Shown here: one piece after another, positions 25,201 to 35,887 of the stretch | How positions within the stretch are numbered: position 1 is the stretch's first letter | Layout of the letters: every line of letters begins with the position of its first letter | NCBI GenBank assembly: GCA_020205615.1 | Contig: CM035171.1 | Span: forward strand, 120,780,893 to 120,844,892 | Length of the DNA: 64,000 bases | Source: Panax quinquefolius | Lineage: Eukaryota; Streptophyta; Magnoliopsida; Apiales; Araliaceae | Direction of reading: 5' to 3' | Position numbers and translations under genes: made by a program | The notes under the pieces: model-generated | What the model was told of the DNA's origin: nothing | Seen by the model: only the letters and a program-made list of their open reading frames with translations | The model's database searches: none

Positions 25201-25690
25201 AGTATAAAAACCTCACAAGATCGACAAAAGAGTTATGTTGATCTTCATCGAAAGGACGTGGAATTCGATATTGGACATTATGTGTTATTACGTGTTGCTC
25301 CATGGAAGGGAGTTAAGAGATTTGGAAAGAGAGGAAAGCTCAACCCTCGATTCATTGGCCCATTTTTAATCCTCGATCGAGTAGAAAGCGTAGGTATATA
25401 CTCGCTTTTTTACGTGTATATGTCTCGTGTTCATAACGTTTTTCACATATCTATGTTATATAAATATGTGAAAGACCGAACCACATTATTGAATTAGAAC
25501 CGAGACGAGATAGAGGAAGATTTAACGTATGAAGAGTTACTGTTAAAATCTTGGATAAAAAGGATCATATTCTACGCCTCAAGGTTATACCTCAAGTCAA
25601 AGTTTTGTGGAGAAACCACGATGTGGAAGAAATGACACGGGAGTTAGAATTTGAGATAAAATCAAGATATCCTTACCTCTTGACATACTG
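22274..25690 (+). pseudogene. Gypsy unit 3 pol
   Basis: The protease active site is changed to D-L-G at about 22356. A TAG for glutamine sits at 22966-22968, as in unit 2. The RT core is open from 22972 to 23544 with [22 protein letters not shown] and the catalytic I-D-D at 23362-23370, ending at a stop created at VDP. RNase H (about 23700-24120) and the start of integrase are shifted. Integrase parts are open at 24494-24766, 24873-25127 and 25128-25497. They share with unit 2 the same 8-bp deletion (about 24765) and the same TAG (24864-24866). The chromodomain-like tail is at 25551-25690. Confidence 0.87.
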
Positions 25691-25737
25691 TGTATGCACC
25701 CTAATTTCGAGGATGAAATTACATAAGAAGAGGAGGT

Positions 25738-28532
25738 TAAAAACCCCAACTTTTGAATAAAGATTAAATTTTCTCGAAATATATTTTTTGAATATTATGG
25801 TGTGGATTTGATATAATGTTATAGTTGTGGGTAATATTTACAAATTTTGCAAATTACGCAAGTTGTTATATAATATTCGATTGGTGGGGAATATTCGTTT
25901 TAACGAGAATATTTAAATGACAACGACAATCATTAGTGGACCCCATGCACAATTATTATCGGATTGAGAAAAACGACAAAATACTTTATGAAAATAATGG
26001 CCAAAATTTTACCATTAACTATTGAAACACCTTGTGTTTAAAAGAAATGCGATGTCTGGCGTGGTTGCATAGTACTACACTACAGTATTGATTATTGATC
26101 TTTACGTGAGAAGTCACTCGGTTATACTCAATTATTACTTTCTACGATAATTGCTTGCATCATATCTCTCATATTATTGATTCAATTATTGTCACGATAT
26201 CATTTGCATAATATTTTATATTATTAAATCAATAATTGAGGCGACAAAGTTATTCATATTATTATTTGCAATATTATTGATGTATAGAAGTTACATCGAG
26301 GAGAGGTTTGGTCACCTAATTGCTTGGCGCTTGATAAGGAGAAAATCCTTATCGGAAAGCCCCTTTCACAGGGGACGACACGGTTGTTAAATATTGTGAG
26401 TTATAATATTAATGATGAATAAGTTGTGTTGATTAAAAATGAATTTTGATAGTTCCATTGTGTTGGGATTATTAGTGTTAGTGGAAATCGACATCTATTC
26501 CGATGATAATTGATGTCTAGGGTTATATTGATAAATCGGGTAATTTATCGGATAAATGAGCAATTAATTACTACTAATTCACATACTTATATAACTATTT
26601 GTTCACATGTGTGTACTATTGAATCACATTATTTACTATTAGGGGAGTTGGTGCAAGATTGATAATACTTGCATGACTAAGTTAAAAATGGAGGTATAGA
26701 TGGAGGTACTATACTGTTATTCGTATTTTTCACATGATTATACTATTGATTCATATGATTGAACTATTGATTCACATTATTTACTATTAGGGGAGGTGGT
26801 ACAAGTTTGATAATACTTGCAGGACTAAATTAAAAATGAAAGAAAAGTTGGAGGTATTGTACTATAATTTTTTAAGCCCCAAAGCATGAAATTATCGAAA
26901 CTATATTTTCCTATAAATAGAAGTTCATTCTTCCTTCATTTCTCACCAATTCACAAAAGCTTTAGAGCGATTATTATAGAGAGAAATTATAGAGAGAAAG
27001 AAGAAGAGAAGTCTGCTGACCTCACTTATTCCAAATCCGGTTTTTCCAGGTAAGGAGTATTATTTCTTTCTTATCCATGAAGAGAACTTATGTTATTCCA
27101 TTCTTTATTATTCTATTAGAATAACCTGTATACGCGGGTTACCCTATACTTGGTGAAATTCTTCTGTTATTCCATTCTTTATCATTCTGTTGGAACATCC
27201 TGTTAAGACGTTTACGTTGGACTGGTTCCATTATTTATCATTCCGTTGGAACATCACCCATGCATGCGTTCTCATTGGGACTTGGTTCCGTCTTTATTAT
27301 TACATTGGAATATTCTATGCATGCGTTTTATGTGGGACTGATTCCGTATTTATTATTACATTGGAATATCATGTATGCACATGCGTTTTCTGTGGGACTG
27401 ATTCCGTTATTTATTATTCATTGGAATAATCGCATGTCTGATCTATCTATCGTATGTCCGGTGATTTGTTTTGTTATTCCATTCCTTGTTATACTCGGGT
27501 TGGTTATAGTTTTGACTTCTATACTCCATGAAATTAGTGGAATATCCTTGATATTTAAGCTTCATCCAAAGATATCTTTTCATTGAAATATTCTTCTAAG
27601 CATTCTTGAATTTTACTCCACAAAGCAGTATCATGTTGACAATTTGGACGTTATTGATTCCTAAATAAAATAATTCTTGAACTTGTTTTATTGAATTCTT
27701 ATATCATTGTCATCATCCTCATGTTTATATTTTGTTGAAAGTCATCTGTGGCCTGTAGTGCATAGATGGACTTGGTATGATTATGACCAGAGATTATTTG
27801 GTGTAATCATAACCGTAATGCTACAAATGATGTGGTAAAAGTCCTCATTGGCCCGTAGTGCATTGATGGACAGTTGTTGGCATGATCATGACCATTAATG
27901 AATACACAAATATTCTTAGCCTGTAGTGCATGGATAATTGTGGTCGTGATACTAAAGAATATCCTTGGCCGTATTACAGGGGTGATTCGGTGATGTGGAT
28001 TATTTATTAAGCTAAGTCCCAGCGATAAAAGTGTTGAAAAACCTTTTAAATAATAAAAGATAGTAGATTTTATTCTCTACTTGACTCTTTTAATGGATTG
28101 TTTGTTCCGCTGCAGTTAAACTTGATGATTGTTATATTATATCAGTTTAACACTTTGTTGAAGGCTAACGATAATATATTACGCATTATCTTAGTCATAA
28201 TATTTTCTACTGGGCTAGTTGAGCTCACCCTTTTACTTTTATTGTTCTCTTCAGGAAATGAGAACGTAGCAGGGACTAGTCGGGGAACGGAGTGACAGAC
28301 TAGATGATAGCATTAGTAGACCTCACTATTCAGTGAAATAGTGGGAAAATAAATGTAATAATATTGAATTTGAGTTTGTATATTGTCTATACGACAATAT
28401 TTGTATTAAAACTCACAGCTTATGTTTTGTCGTATCTTGCACGACAGTTATATAATTAAGTTGTATTTGTATTCTGTACCATGTATTTGGCGACTCAGAA
28501 TAGGTGATTTATACCTGTTTTGGGGGCGTCAC
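25738..28532 (+). repeat. Gypsy type-A LTR 4 (3' end of array)
   Basis: This is the longest LTR of the array, about 2.8 kb, ending in GGGGGCGTCAC directly before copia integrase sequence. It has the TATA box at 26912-26919, the minisatellite at about 27190-27430 (CATGCATG at 27259-27266) and GGCCCGTAGTGCA copies near 27850. It keeps the segment lost from LTR 3, so it is the best reference for a full type-A LTR. Confidence 0.88.
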
Positions 28533-28881
28533 TGTAATCATTACTTTTTTACTTTTATTGGTGACTACAATAGGAGAACTTGGGTCTATTTTTTAAAGTA
28601 AAAATCTTAAACTTTTGAGAAATTTAAAGAGTTCAAAGTCTACGTGGAAAAGCAAAGTGGTCGGAGTTTAAAGATGCTTCGTACGGATAGAGGAGGAGAG
28701 TACACCTCTAATGAGTTTTTCGTGTTTTGTAAAAATCATGGAATTAAGAATCAACTCACGGCTAGCTATTCACCGCAATAGAATGGGGTGGCTGAGAGTA
28801 AGAACCGAACAATTGGTGAAATGCCACGTAGCATGTTAAAAGGAAAAAACTTGCCCAACGTGTTTTGGGCAGAAGCTGTGT
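28533..28881 (+). pseudogene. Copia integrase fragment (core, catalytic D region)
   Basis: The copia frame resumes about 20 bases after the gypsy LTR. The translation shows a DY-RRTWVYF block, then a frame with RTDRGGEYTSNEF and a block around NGVAE with CAG changed to TAG, ending at the [11 protein letters not shown] motif. This is the central part of a Ty1/copia integrase with the second catalytic aspartate and the glutamate region. Sequence between the protease and this point, several hundred bases, is missing. The fragment is cut at 28881 by the type-B LTR and continues at 34048. Confidence 0.85.
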
Positions 28882-30232
28882 TGTAAGACCCCAAATTATT
28901 AATAAATGAAATTTATTTTCCTCTATTTATTATTTTGAAATAGTAAGGGTTGATTTGATTAATGTGGATAGTTATGGGTAAAATACGCAAATATTTCAAA
29001 TAAGCAGTGGTTATAAAATATTCATTATTGTTTGGGAATATTCGTTTGGTCGTGGAATATTCGTCGCCGAGGAATATTAAATGCGACCATAGCGATCTTT
29101 GCGGGCCCCATAACGGAAGCGATTGGATGAAGAAAACGACAAACATAAGTTGTTTATAAATAACTTGGCATAGTTATTACAGATTAATACTGTTGGAATA
29201 CACGGTGGTTAAAACACGCTAATACGCGTTGTTGAACAGTAGCACACGGTATTGCACCAATTATTGATTCTTACGTAAGAAGGCACTACTCAATAATTGT
29301 TACGATAATTATCGTTCGATATTTTATTTTATTGATTCAATAATTGGTGCGTTGATATTTTATATTATTGTTGTTTCAATAAATTGTCATTACACAGTAT
29401 TTTTCATTATCGAAGCAATAATTAATATTATCTGAATAATATTATTAGAAAACATTATTGGCAATGTCTAGAAAGTTACATCTAAGAAGAGGTTTGGTCA
29501 CCTAATTGCGGCTACCAAGAAGGAGAAATCTTTATTGAAAGCCCTCTTCACAGGAGCTACTGGTTTGCGATGTTGTGATTCTGTAATATTATTTGTGAAT
29601 AATTAATTATTGATTTATATGATGAGGAAAATATTGATTTTATGTGGATATAGATGGAGAAAATTTTTAATGTGACAATTGTTGAAAATTAATATTTTAT
29701 CTTTTTCTGATAAAATAATTCATTTAAATATATTATTTTAATAATATATTAACGGTGATATTTTTATAATGAATGTGGGATATATGAGTATATGAGGAGG
29801 AAGAGTATTTTTGTGGCATTAAATGTTTAACACATATTTTGTGTGTTGGTGGACACAATTATTGACCGAAATTTGATTATAGCCTGTAAAATCGTCCATT
29901 TATGGATTTCGGTCAATTTTTGTTTGGAATTTGAAAAAACTTTCTTCTGTAAAGTTGTAGAGAATTGAATTTCCTATAAAAACACGCGAGATTCGAATTT
30001 TCTGACAAAAGGGCTATTTATTATGAATTATTGAAGTTCCGAAGCTTCGAAATAATTGATTTTTGGAAGTTTTAATTATTTTTTTCAAGTAAAACGTTTT
30101 TGGTGTGTTTAGTGGGTCTAGCATGTGTTATTGATTGCTGAAATCAGATCTCCAAAAGTGGGCGTATAGAATTTTAATAAATAATAATAATATTATATTA
30201 AATTTTCTGTTTTGGTGTTCTAAGCATTTTTC

Positions 30233-30240
30233 TATAAATA
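30233..30240 (+). promoter_or_regulatory. TATA box of type-B LTR
   Basis: TATAAATA is followed by GGGTGCTTAGG. The same block is found at 59420-59427 and, in reverse, near 63966-63975. It marks the probable U3 core promoter of the type-B family. Confidence 0.6.
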
Positions 30241-30519
30241 GGGTGCTTAGGTTAGAATTAAAAATCACACCAGAAACTGAAGTTTTCTCTCTCTATATTA
30301 TCGAGCGTATTCTTGTGAGTATTTTGAGTATACTTGAGTATTGCTATACGGTGCAAGTTCAAGTCATAGCTTTATATCAGGTGTTTCAACTAAGAAATCT
30401 TGTCTTTCGAGGTAAGAGATGTTATTTTATTCGAAAATGATATTATTTCTTCAATATCATTATCTTAGAAATATTGGTTGGAAATTTTTATCAAATTTGG
30501 AACTTTTCATGTCGGGTTA

Positions 30520-30665
30520 CTATTCATGAGTTCTTATTCACGAGTTACTTATTCACGAGTACTATTCACGAAAGCGTGAAGATGTTTTTTTAAAAATTTC
30601 TATCTTTTGGTGTCGATTTACTATTCACGTATACTTGACTATTCACGAATACAACACTATTCAAT
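30520..30665 (+). repeat. TATTCACGAG short repeats in type-B LTR
   Basis: At least five spaced copies of TATTCACGAG or one-base variants follow each other. The same cluster is at 59700-59870 and, in reverse complement, at 63500-63690, so it is a standing part of the type-B LTR. It lies about 300 bp downstream of the TATA box, like the minisatellite of type-A LTRs. Confidence 0.75.
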
Positions 30666-30857
30666 CGAAAATGAAATTTCTTCTTTTAGTCTAAAATATC
30701 TATTACGGATACTAGCTTTGATTGTATCCATGTTTTTGATCATTCTTGAATTTTACACCACTATGATTATTTTTGAGGTATTGTTGGACATGGATAAAAC
30801 AAAGTACGAATCCTTAATCCTTAATCCTTAATCCTTGTCATTTTGTTTCACCGAATT

Positions 30858-33288
30858 TGTAAGACCCCAGATTTTATCAATAAAGATTTAAATTTTGTCA
30901 AAATAATTTTTAATATTATGGTGTGAATTTGAGATAATATTATAGTTGTGGGTAGTATTTATAAATTTTGCAAAGTATCTGCAAGTGGTTATATTATATT
31001 ATTAGATTGGTTAGGGAATATTAGGTTTAGCGAGGAATATTAAATAACAACTCAATCATTGGTGGACCCATAATGTAATTATTATTTGATTGAGAAAACG
31101 ACAAAAATATTTTATTATTGAAATAACTACGGAAGTTTTACCGTTGATCTTGTTGAACTACTCTCAGAGTAAAAAGTACAAGAATACGTGTGGTTGCATA
31201 AGATTACGGTATTGATTATCGATGCTTATGTGAGAAGTCACTCAGTTTGATTCCATTATCACAATTAATAATATGAATTATTATAGCAATAATGACGTTT
31301 TGTTTTATTCGTTATTATTAACGTAATAAAATGAAAACATCTTTTATATAAAAATGAATACTTTATTAAAGTTATTCAATAAATAGAATATATTATATTT
31401 TATTATGCATAGTGTTGCGTAGTGTTTTGCATAGTGTTGCATAGTGTTTTGCATAGTAAAAATGTTTTTATATAAATAGAATATATGATATTTTATTTAA
31501 AAATTTTGCTTTAAATATGAACCGTCGATTAAAAGTAAATCAATCTGCACTGTTCATGGATTAATTACTATGCATTCTATTTTCCTATAAATAGAAGCTC
31601 ATTCCTTCATTATTTTCTTACGAATTCACTTTGAAACTCTGAGAGAGAAATTATAGAGAGAAAGTATAGAGAAAAATCTATAGAGAGAAAGAAGAAGAGT
31701 ATTCTCGGTACTTCACTACTTTGATATCCAAAGTCTTTTTACGGTAGGGAATATTATTTGTTGTCAGTACGTAAGAAGTGTTATTCTTTGTAGTCATGAA
31801 GAGAACTTCTTTTGTTATTCCATTCTTATTTATTCTCATTGGAATAACTCAGATACTGTGAAATCCCCTATACTTGGTGATCTTCTTCTTTTATTCCATT
31901 CTTCTATTATTCTCGCTGGAACATCCTCATCATGCATGTTTTTTACAGGACTGGTTCCGCTTTTTATTATTATTCTCATTGGAACATCACATGCTCACGT
32001 GTTTTACAGGACTGGTTCGGTTCTTTATTATTCTCATTGGAACATCCTGCGTGCGTGTGTTTTACACCTAACTGGTTCCGCTTTATCATTCTCGCTGGAA
32101 TATCCTATCATGTGTGTGTTTTACACCGGATCCGATTCCATCTTTATTATTCTGTTGGAACATCCCGCCTGTGTGAATTTCACCCGACTGGTTCCGTTAT
32201 TATTATTCTGTTGGAATAACTTTGCTACATCACAAGCTGCGCATGCATGGTGATTTCTTTTGTTATTCCATTCTTTATTATACCCGGATGGTTAAAACTT
32301 TGACTTCTATACTCCATAAAAGTAGTAGAATATCCTTGATATTTGCGTTTCATCCATAGATTTTTCATGGAAATATTCTTACGAGCATTCTTGAATTTTA
32401 CTCTACAAAGAAGTATCGTGTTGACAACTTGGGCGTTATTGGTTCTTGGATTAATTAATTCTTGAACTTGTTTTATTGAATTATTATGTCATTGTCATCA
32501 TCCTCATGTTATGTTATGTTGAAAGTTATCTATGTCTTACGTGCGTAGATGAACTTGGTATGATTATGACCGAGGATCATTCGGTATAATCATGACCGCT
32601 ATAAATGATGTGACAAAAGTCCTCGATGGCGTAATGCGTTGATGGATAATTTTGGTATGATTATGACCGGGGTGATTCGGTATAGTCATGAACATTGATA
32701 ATTTGATGAAAATCCTTGGACAAGTGAGTGCGGGATGATTAGATGTGGTGGTTTATTTATTAAAATTTGAGTCTCAAATGATAAAATTGATGAAAACCTT
32801 TTAAAACCTAAAAGATAGTAGACTTTATTTTCTACTTAACTTTTTAATGGATTGCATATTTCATTGCAGCTAAAAGCGGTTTTATCTATTGTATTTTATC
32901 GGTTTAACATTGTTGAAGGCTCTTGATAATTTATTACGCATTATCTTAGTCATAATATTTCTTCTTTGGGCTAGTTGAGCTCACCCTTTCTTTCACCGTG
33001 TTCTCTTGAAATGAGAACATATTTGGGACGAGTCGGGGAACGGAGTAATGGTCGAGAGGATAGCATTAGTAGTCCTCACTATTCGTGAAATAGTGTGATA
33101 ATAGTTGTAATGAGGACTCCTTTTGAGTTTGTATAATATCTAGTAGACAATATTTGTATTCAAACTCACGCTTTATGTCGTATTGCATACCCACGGCGCT
33201 TATATTAGTAAGTTGTATTTGAATTTATGTACCATGTAAGTGGCGACCCAAGATGGGTGATGTATACCTAATTTTTTGGGGCGTCGCA
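30858..33288 (+). repeat. Type-A solo LTR nested in the type-B LTR
   Basis: TGTAAGACCCCAG starts it within the type-B sequence TTTCACCG-ATT, and GGGGCGTCGCA ends it before the type-B sequence resumes with CTTCTTTAAAAT. Length is about 2.43 kb. It is a divergent member of the array's LTR family, with TATA box at 31586-31593, a minisatellite at about 31910-32220 (CATGCATG at 31931-31938) and no internal coding region. The target duplication is not clean, perhaps because of base losses at the right end. Confidence 0.82.
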
Positions 33289-34047
33289 TTCGCTTCTTTA
33301 AAATATTTTTCATCATCCTCGGTCTTAAATGATGATATTATTGAATATCTTTGGCACGTAGTGCAAAGATGAATGATTTCGATGAATATCTTTGGCCCGT
33401 AGTGCAAAGATGGACAGTGTTTAGATGAACATGACTAATCGATGAATATCTTTGGCACGTAGTGCAAAGATGAATATTTGATTCCGAGATATATATTGAT
33501 TGATGTTACAGGATAAAATATCGACGATGAACTTTTAAATTCATATATAGAAGATAGTAGTTTGCATTCTCTACTTAATTCTTCTAATGAATTGTTGTTT
33601 CCATTGCAGTTGTTGATTTAAAACCGTTTATCTATTGTATTCTATTAGATTTTTCCTGTTGAAGACTAACGATAATTTGTTGTATATTATCTTAGTCATA
33701 ATATTCTTTACCGGGCTAGTTGAGCTCACCCTTTTCCTTGTTGTTCCATTTTTCTTCTCGGAGGCGAGAATGTAGCGAGTACTTAGTCGGGTATGGAATG
33801 AAGGTTCTAGAGAGAGTTGTTTAAGTAGTTCTCACCATTTTGTAAAATAATGTATAAATAATTGTGATGAGGATTTATTTGGGTATGTATATTGTCTGAA
33901 GACAATAATTGTATTTAAACTCATGATATATATATGTTGTCGTATTTTGCACGACAAATGTATTAATAAAGTTGTAGTTATTTCGTACCATGTATTTGGC
34001 AACTCGTAATGGGTTGGATGGAATGGACCTATTTTGGGGGCGCCATA

Positions 34048-34188
34048 CGTGTATGTCTTGTTTGTTTATATTTTGAACATGTGTTCTACAAAGAGTGTTC
34101 AGGATATTACACCTGAGGAGGCTTGGAGCGATTCTGAAACCGTAAGTTGGAGCCCTTCGTGTGTTCGGCTGTGTTGCATATGCTCATG
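34048..34188 (+). pseudogene. Copia integrase fragment (end of core)
   Basis: This short piece continues the integrase frame cut at 28881. Readable blocks are VYILNMCST in a shifted frame, TPEEAWS near 34110 and FGCVAYAHV near 34164-34190. It ends in the TGCTCATG copied by the hAT-like insertion. Confidence 0.8.
34181..34188. repeat. Left 8-bp target duplication (TGCTCATG)
   Basis: TGCTCATG lies before the element and again at 35880-35887. An exact 8-bp duplication is typical of hAT elements. Removing the element and one copy rejoins the copia integrase frame. Confidence 0.9.
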
Positions 34189-35064
34189 TAGGGGTGTAAC
34201 GCGGTGATAAATCGGATACGGATACATGTATATCCGTATCCGTGTATCCTAAAACTAATTCATTATCCGTGTCCGTATTCTAGATCCGTGAATTTTAAAA
34301 ATATTATCCGTATCCCATTAGAAAAAAATATTCAATACGGATAATATCCGCTACTGCTTATTTTATCCGAATAGACAAATTATTCGAATATCCGAATATC
34401 CGAATTAGCTTATCGAAGAACCTAATATAAAATTCATTCAAAATATTTACTGAAAAAAAATTAAAGTTTAAATCATACATATTAATTAAACACAATTTAA
34501 TATTTAAACCATACATATTAATTAAACATCCTAATCATAAAGGGAGGAACATGCTAATTGACGTTTTGGGTGAAAATAAAAGATTCAATAATGTAACTCG
34601 ATACTTTGTTTGATGGATCAAATTGAAATTAAAATCTCAATATTATTCTTTCAAATTTTATTAAATAATAAAAAGAGAAATAAATTAATATTTAATAAAT
34701 GAATAGTAATGTTTATGGGAGATTTATTTATTATTTATCCTCGATAAATAAATTACATGGTTATAAGAAATTATTTGATTTTATTATATTTATGGAGAGT
34801 GCGAGTCATAATGTATGTGTGACAACTAGTTAATCTAACTTGATTCAAAATTGACATTGAACTTATTTTACATATTTGGACTTCTAGTTTCTAAATAATT
34901 AGGCAAATGAAAGTGATAAATACTCTCCACCCAAAATTCATAAACGTGAATTAATTTATTTAACTCTCCTTCTAGATTAATTTTAAATTAATTCGGACCT
35001 AACACATTTTAACAATAAAATTATATTGTCCATTGCTCCCCGCTCTCGATAGTTGTCCTTAAAC

Positions 35065-35107
<43 letters not shown>

Positions 35108-35164
35108 TATTAATAAGCTTATATAAATGAATGTAAGTGATTAATTAATGAATGTAAGTTATTA

Positions 35165-35230
<66 letters not shown>

Positions 35231-35364
35231 TTATTAATTAATTAATGCAAGTTATTAATACATATGTGTATATATATATAATAACTTATATATATAAATG
35301 TATATATAAGTTATTAATTAATGAATATAAGTTAAAGTTATTAATTAATGAATCTAAGTTATGA

Positions 35365-35414
<50 letters not shown>

Positions 35415-35578
35415 TATATATTAATAACTTATATAAATAAATGTAAGTGATTAATCAATGAATGTAAGTTATTAATAAATACATATATTATATATATATA
35501 TAAATTATTAACAACTTATATAGTAAATTATTAATTAATAATTTACATTAATTAATAACTTAATTAATGTAAATATTA

Positions 35579-35634
<56 letters not shown>

Positions 35635-35879
35635 TTATTCTGATACAGATTCCGAGATATCTAATTGGGATATCCGTATCACTTGAGATATATTCACTGA
35701 CGGATGTTAATCGAATATGAATACGCTTTATATATCCGTATTCGTATCCGTTTATTTACTTGATACCTTTAAACCGAATACGGATATATTCATTTTTTTC
35801 CGAATACGAATAATATCCGTTTTTTTTCGAATACGGATGCGGACGAATACGAATTTTTCGGTTACCATTTACAGCCCTA
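34189..35879. mobile_element. Nonautonomous hAT-like element in the copia integrase
   Basis: The 1.69-kb element has short inverted ends, TAGGGGTGTAA and TTACAGCCCTA, and exact 8-bp duplications. Near both ends are many GGATACGGATA and ATCCGTATCC motifs in opposite orientation, as subterminal transposase-binding repeats of hAT elements often are. The middle is very AT-rich with several long (TA)n tracts and has no coding region, so a transposase would have to come from elsewhere. Confidence 0.82.
35060..35635. repeat. (TA)n microsatellite cluster with a TTATTAATTAAT motif
   Basis: Long TA runs (about 35070-35102, 35185-35228, 35374-35405 and 35594-35631) alternate with copies of TAAGTTATTAATTAATGAATG. 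One run begins with a (TG)n tract at 35579-35592. The unit is repeated several times, so this is a compound tandem repeat inside the hAT-like element. Run lengths may be unreliable in an assembly. Confidence 0.8.
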
Positions 35880-35887
35880 TGCTCATG

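Larger units (their letters stand above)
3431..28532 (+). mobile_element. Tandem Ty3/gypsy array: LTR-int-LTR-int-LTR-int-LTR
   Basis: Four type-A LTRs (3431-6256, 11086-13714, 18528-20912, 25738-28532) alternate with three internal regions of about 4.8 kb, all in the same direction, with each inner LTR shared by two neighbours. Each internal region begins with a primer-binding site and ends in a polypurine tract. RT before integrase defines Ty3/gypsy. The C-terminal motif (VKVLWRNH, then EEMTWELE) and the long LTRs suggest a chromovirus of the Tekay/Del type; that placement is inferred. The left LTR lacks its first 60 or so bases, and no target duplication was found. Confidence 0.88.
28882..34047 (+). 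repeat. Type-B solo LTR inside copia integrase, itself interrupted
   Basis: It begins TGTAAGACCCC and ends at a mutated GGGGGCGCCATA. Without the inner LTR at 30858-33288 it is about 2.73 kb, matching the 2.72-kb solo LTR at 58060-60783. The flanks TGTGT (28877-28881) and CGTGT (34048-34052) agree at 4 of 5 bases, as expected of an old target duplication. Landmarks are the TATA box at 30233-30240, a run of TATTCACGAG repeats (30520-30665) and three hairpin repeats after the inner insertion (33345-33480). Confidence 0.85.

Noticed and set aside
30135..30440. 101-codon open frame in the type-B LTR
   Set aside because: It is not kept in the sister LTR at 58060-60783 and has no recognisable protein features.
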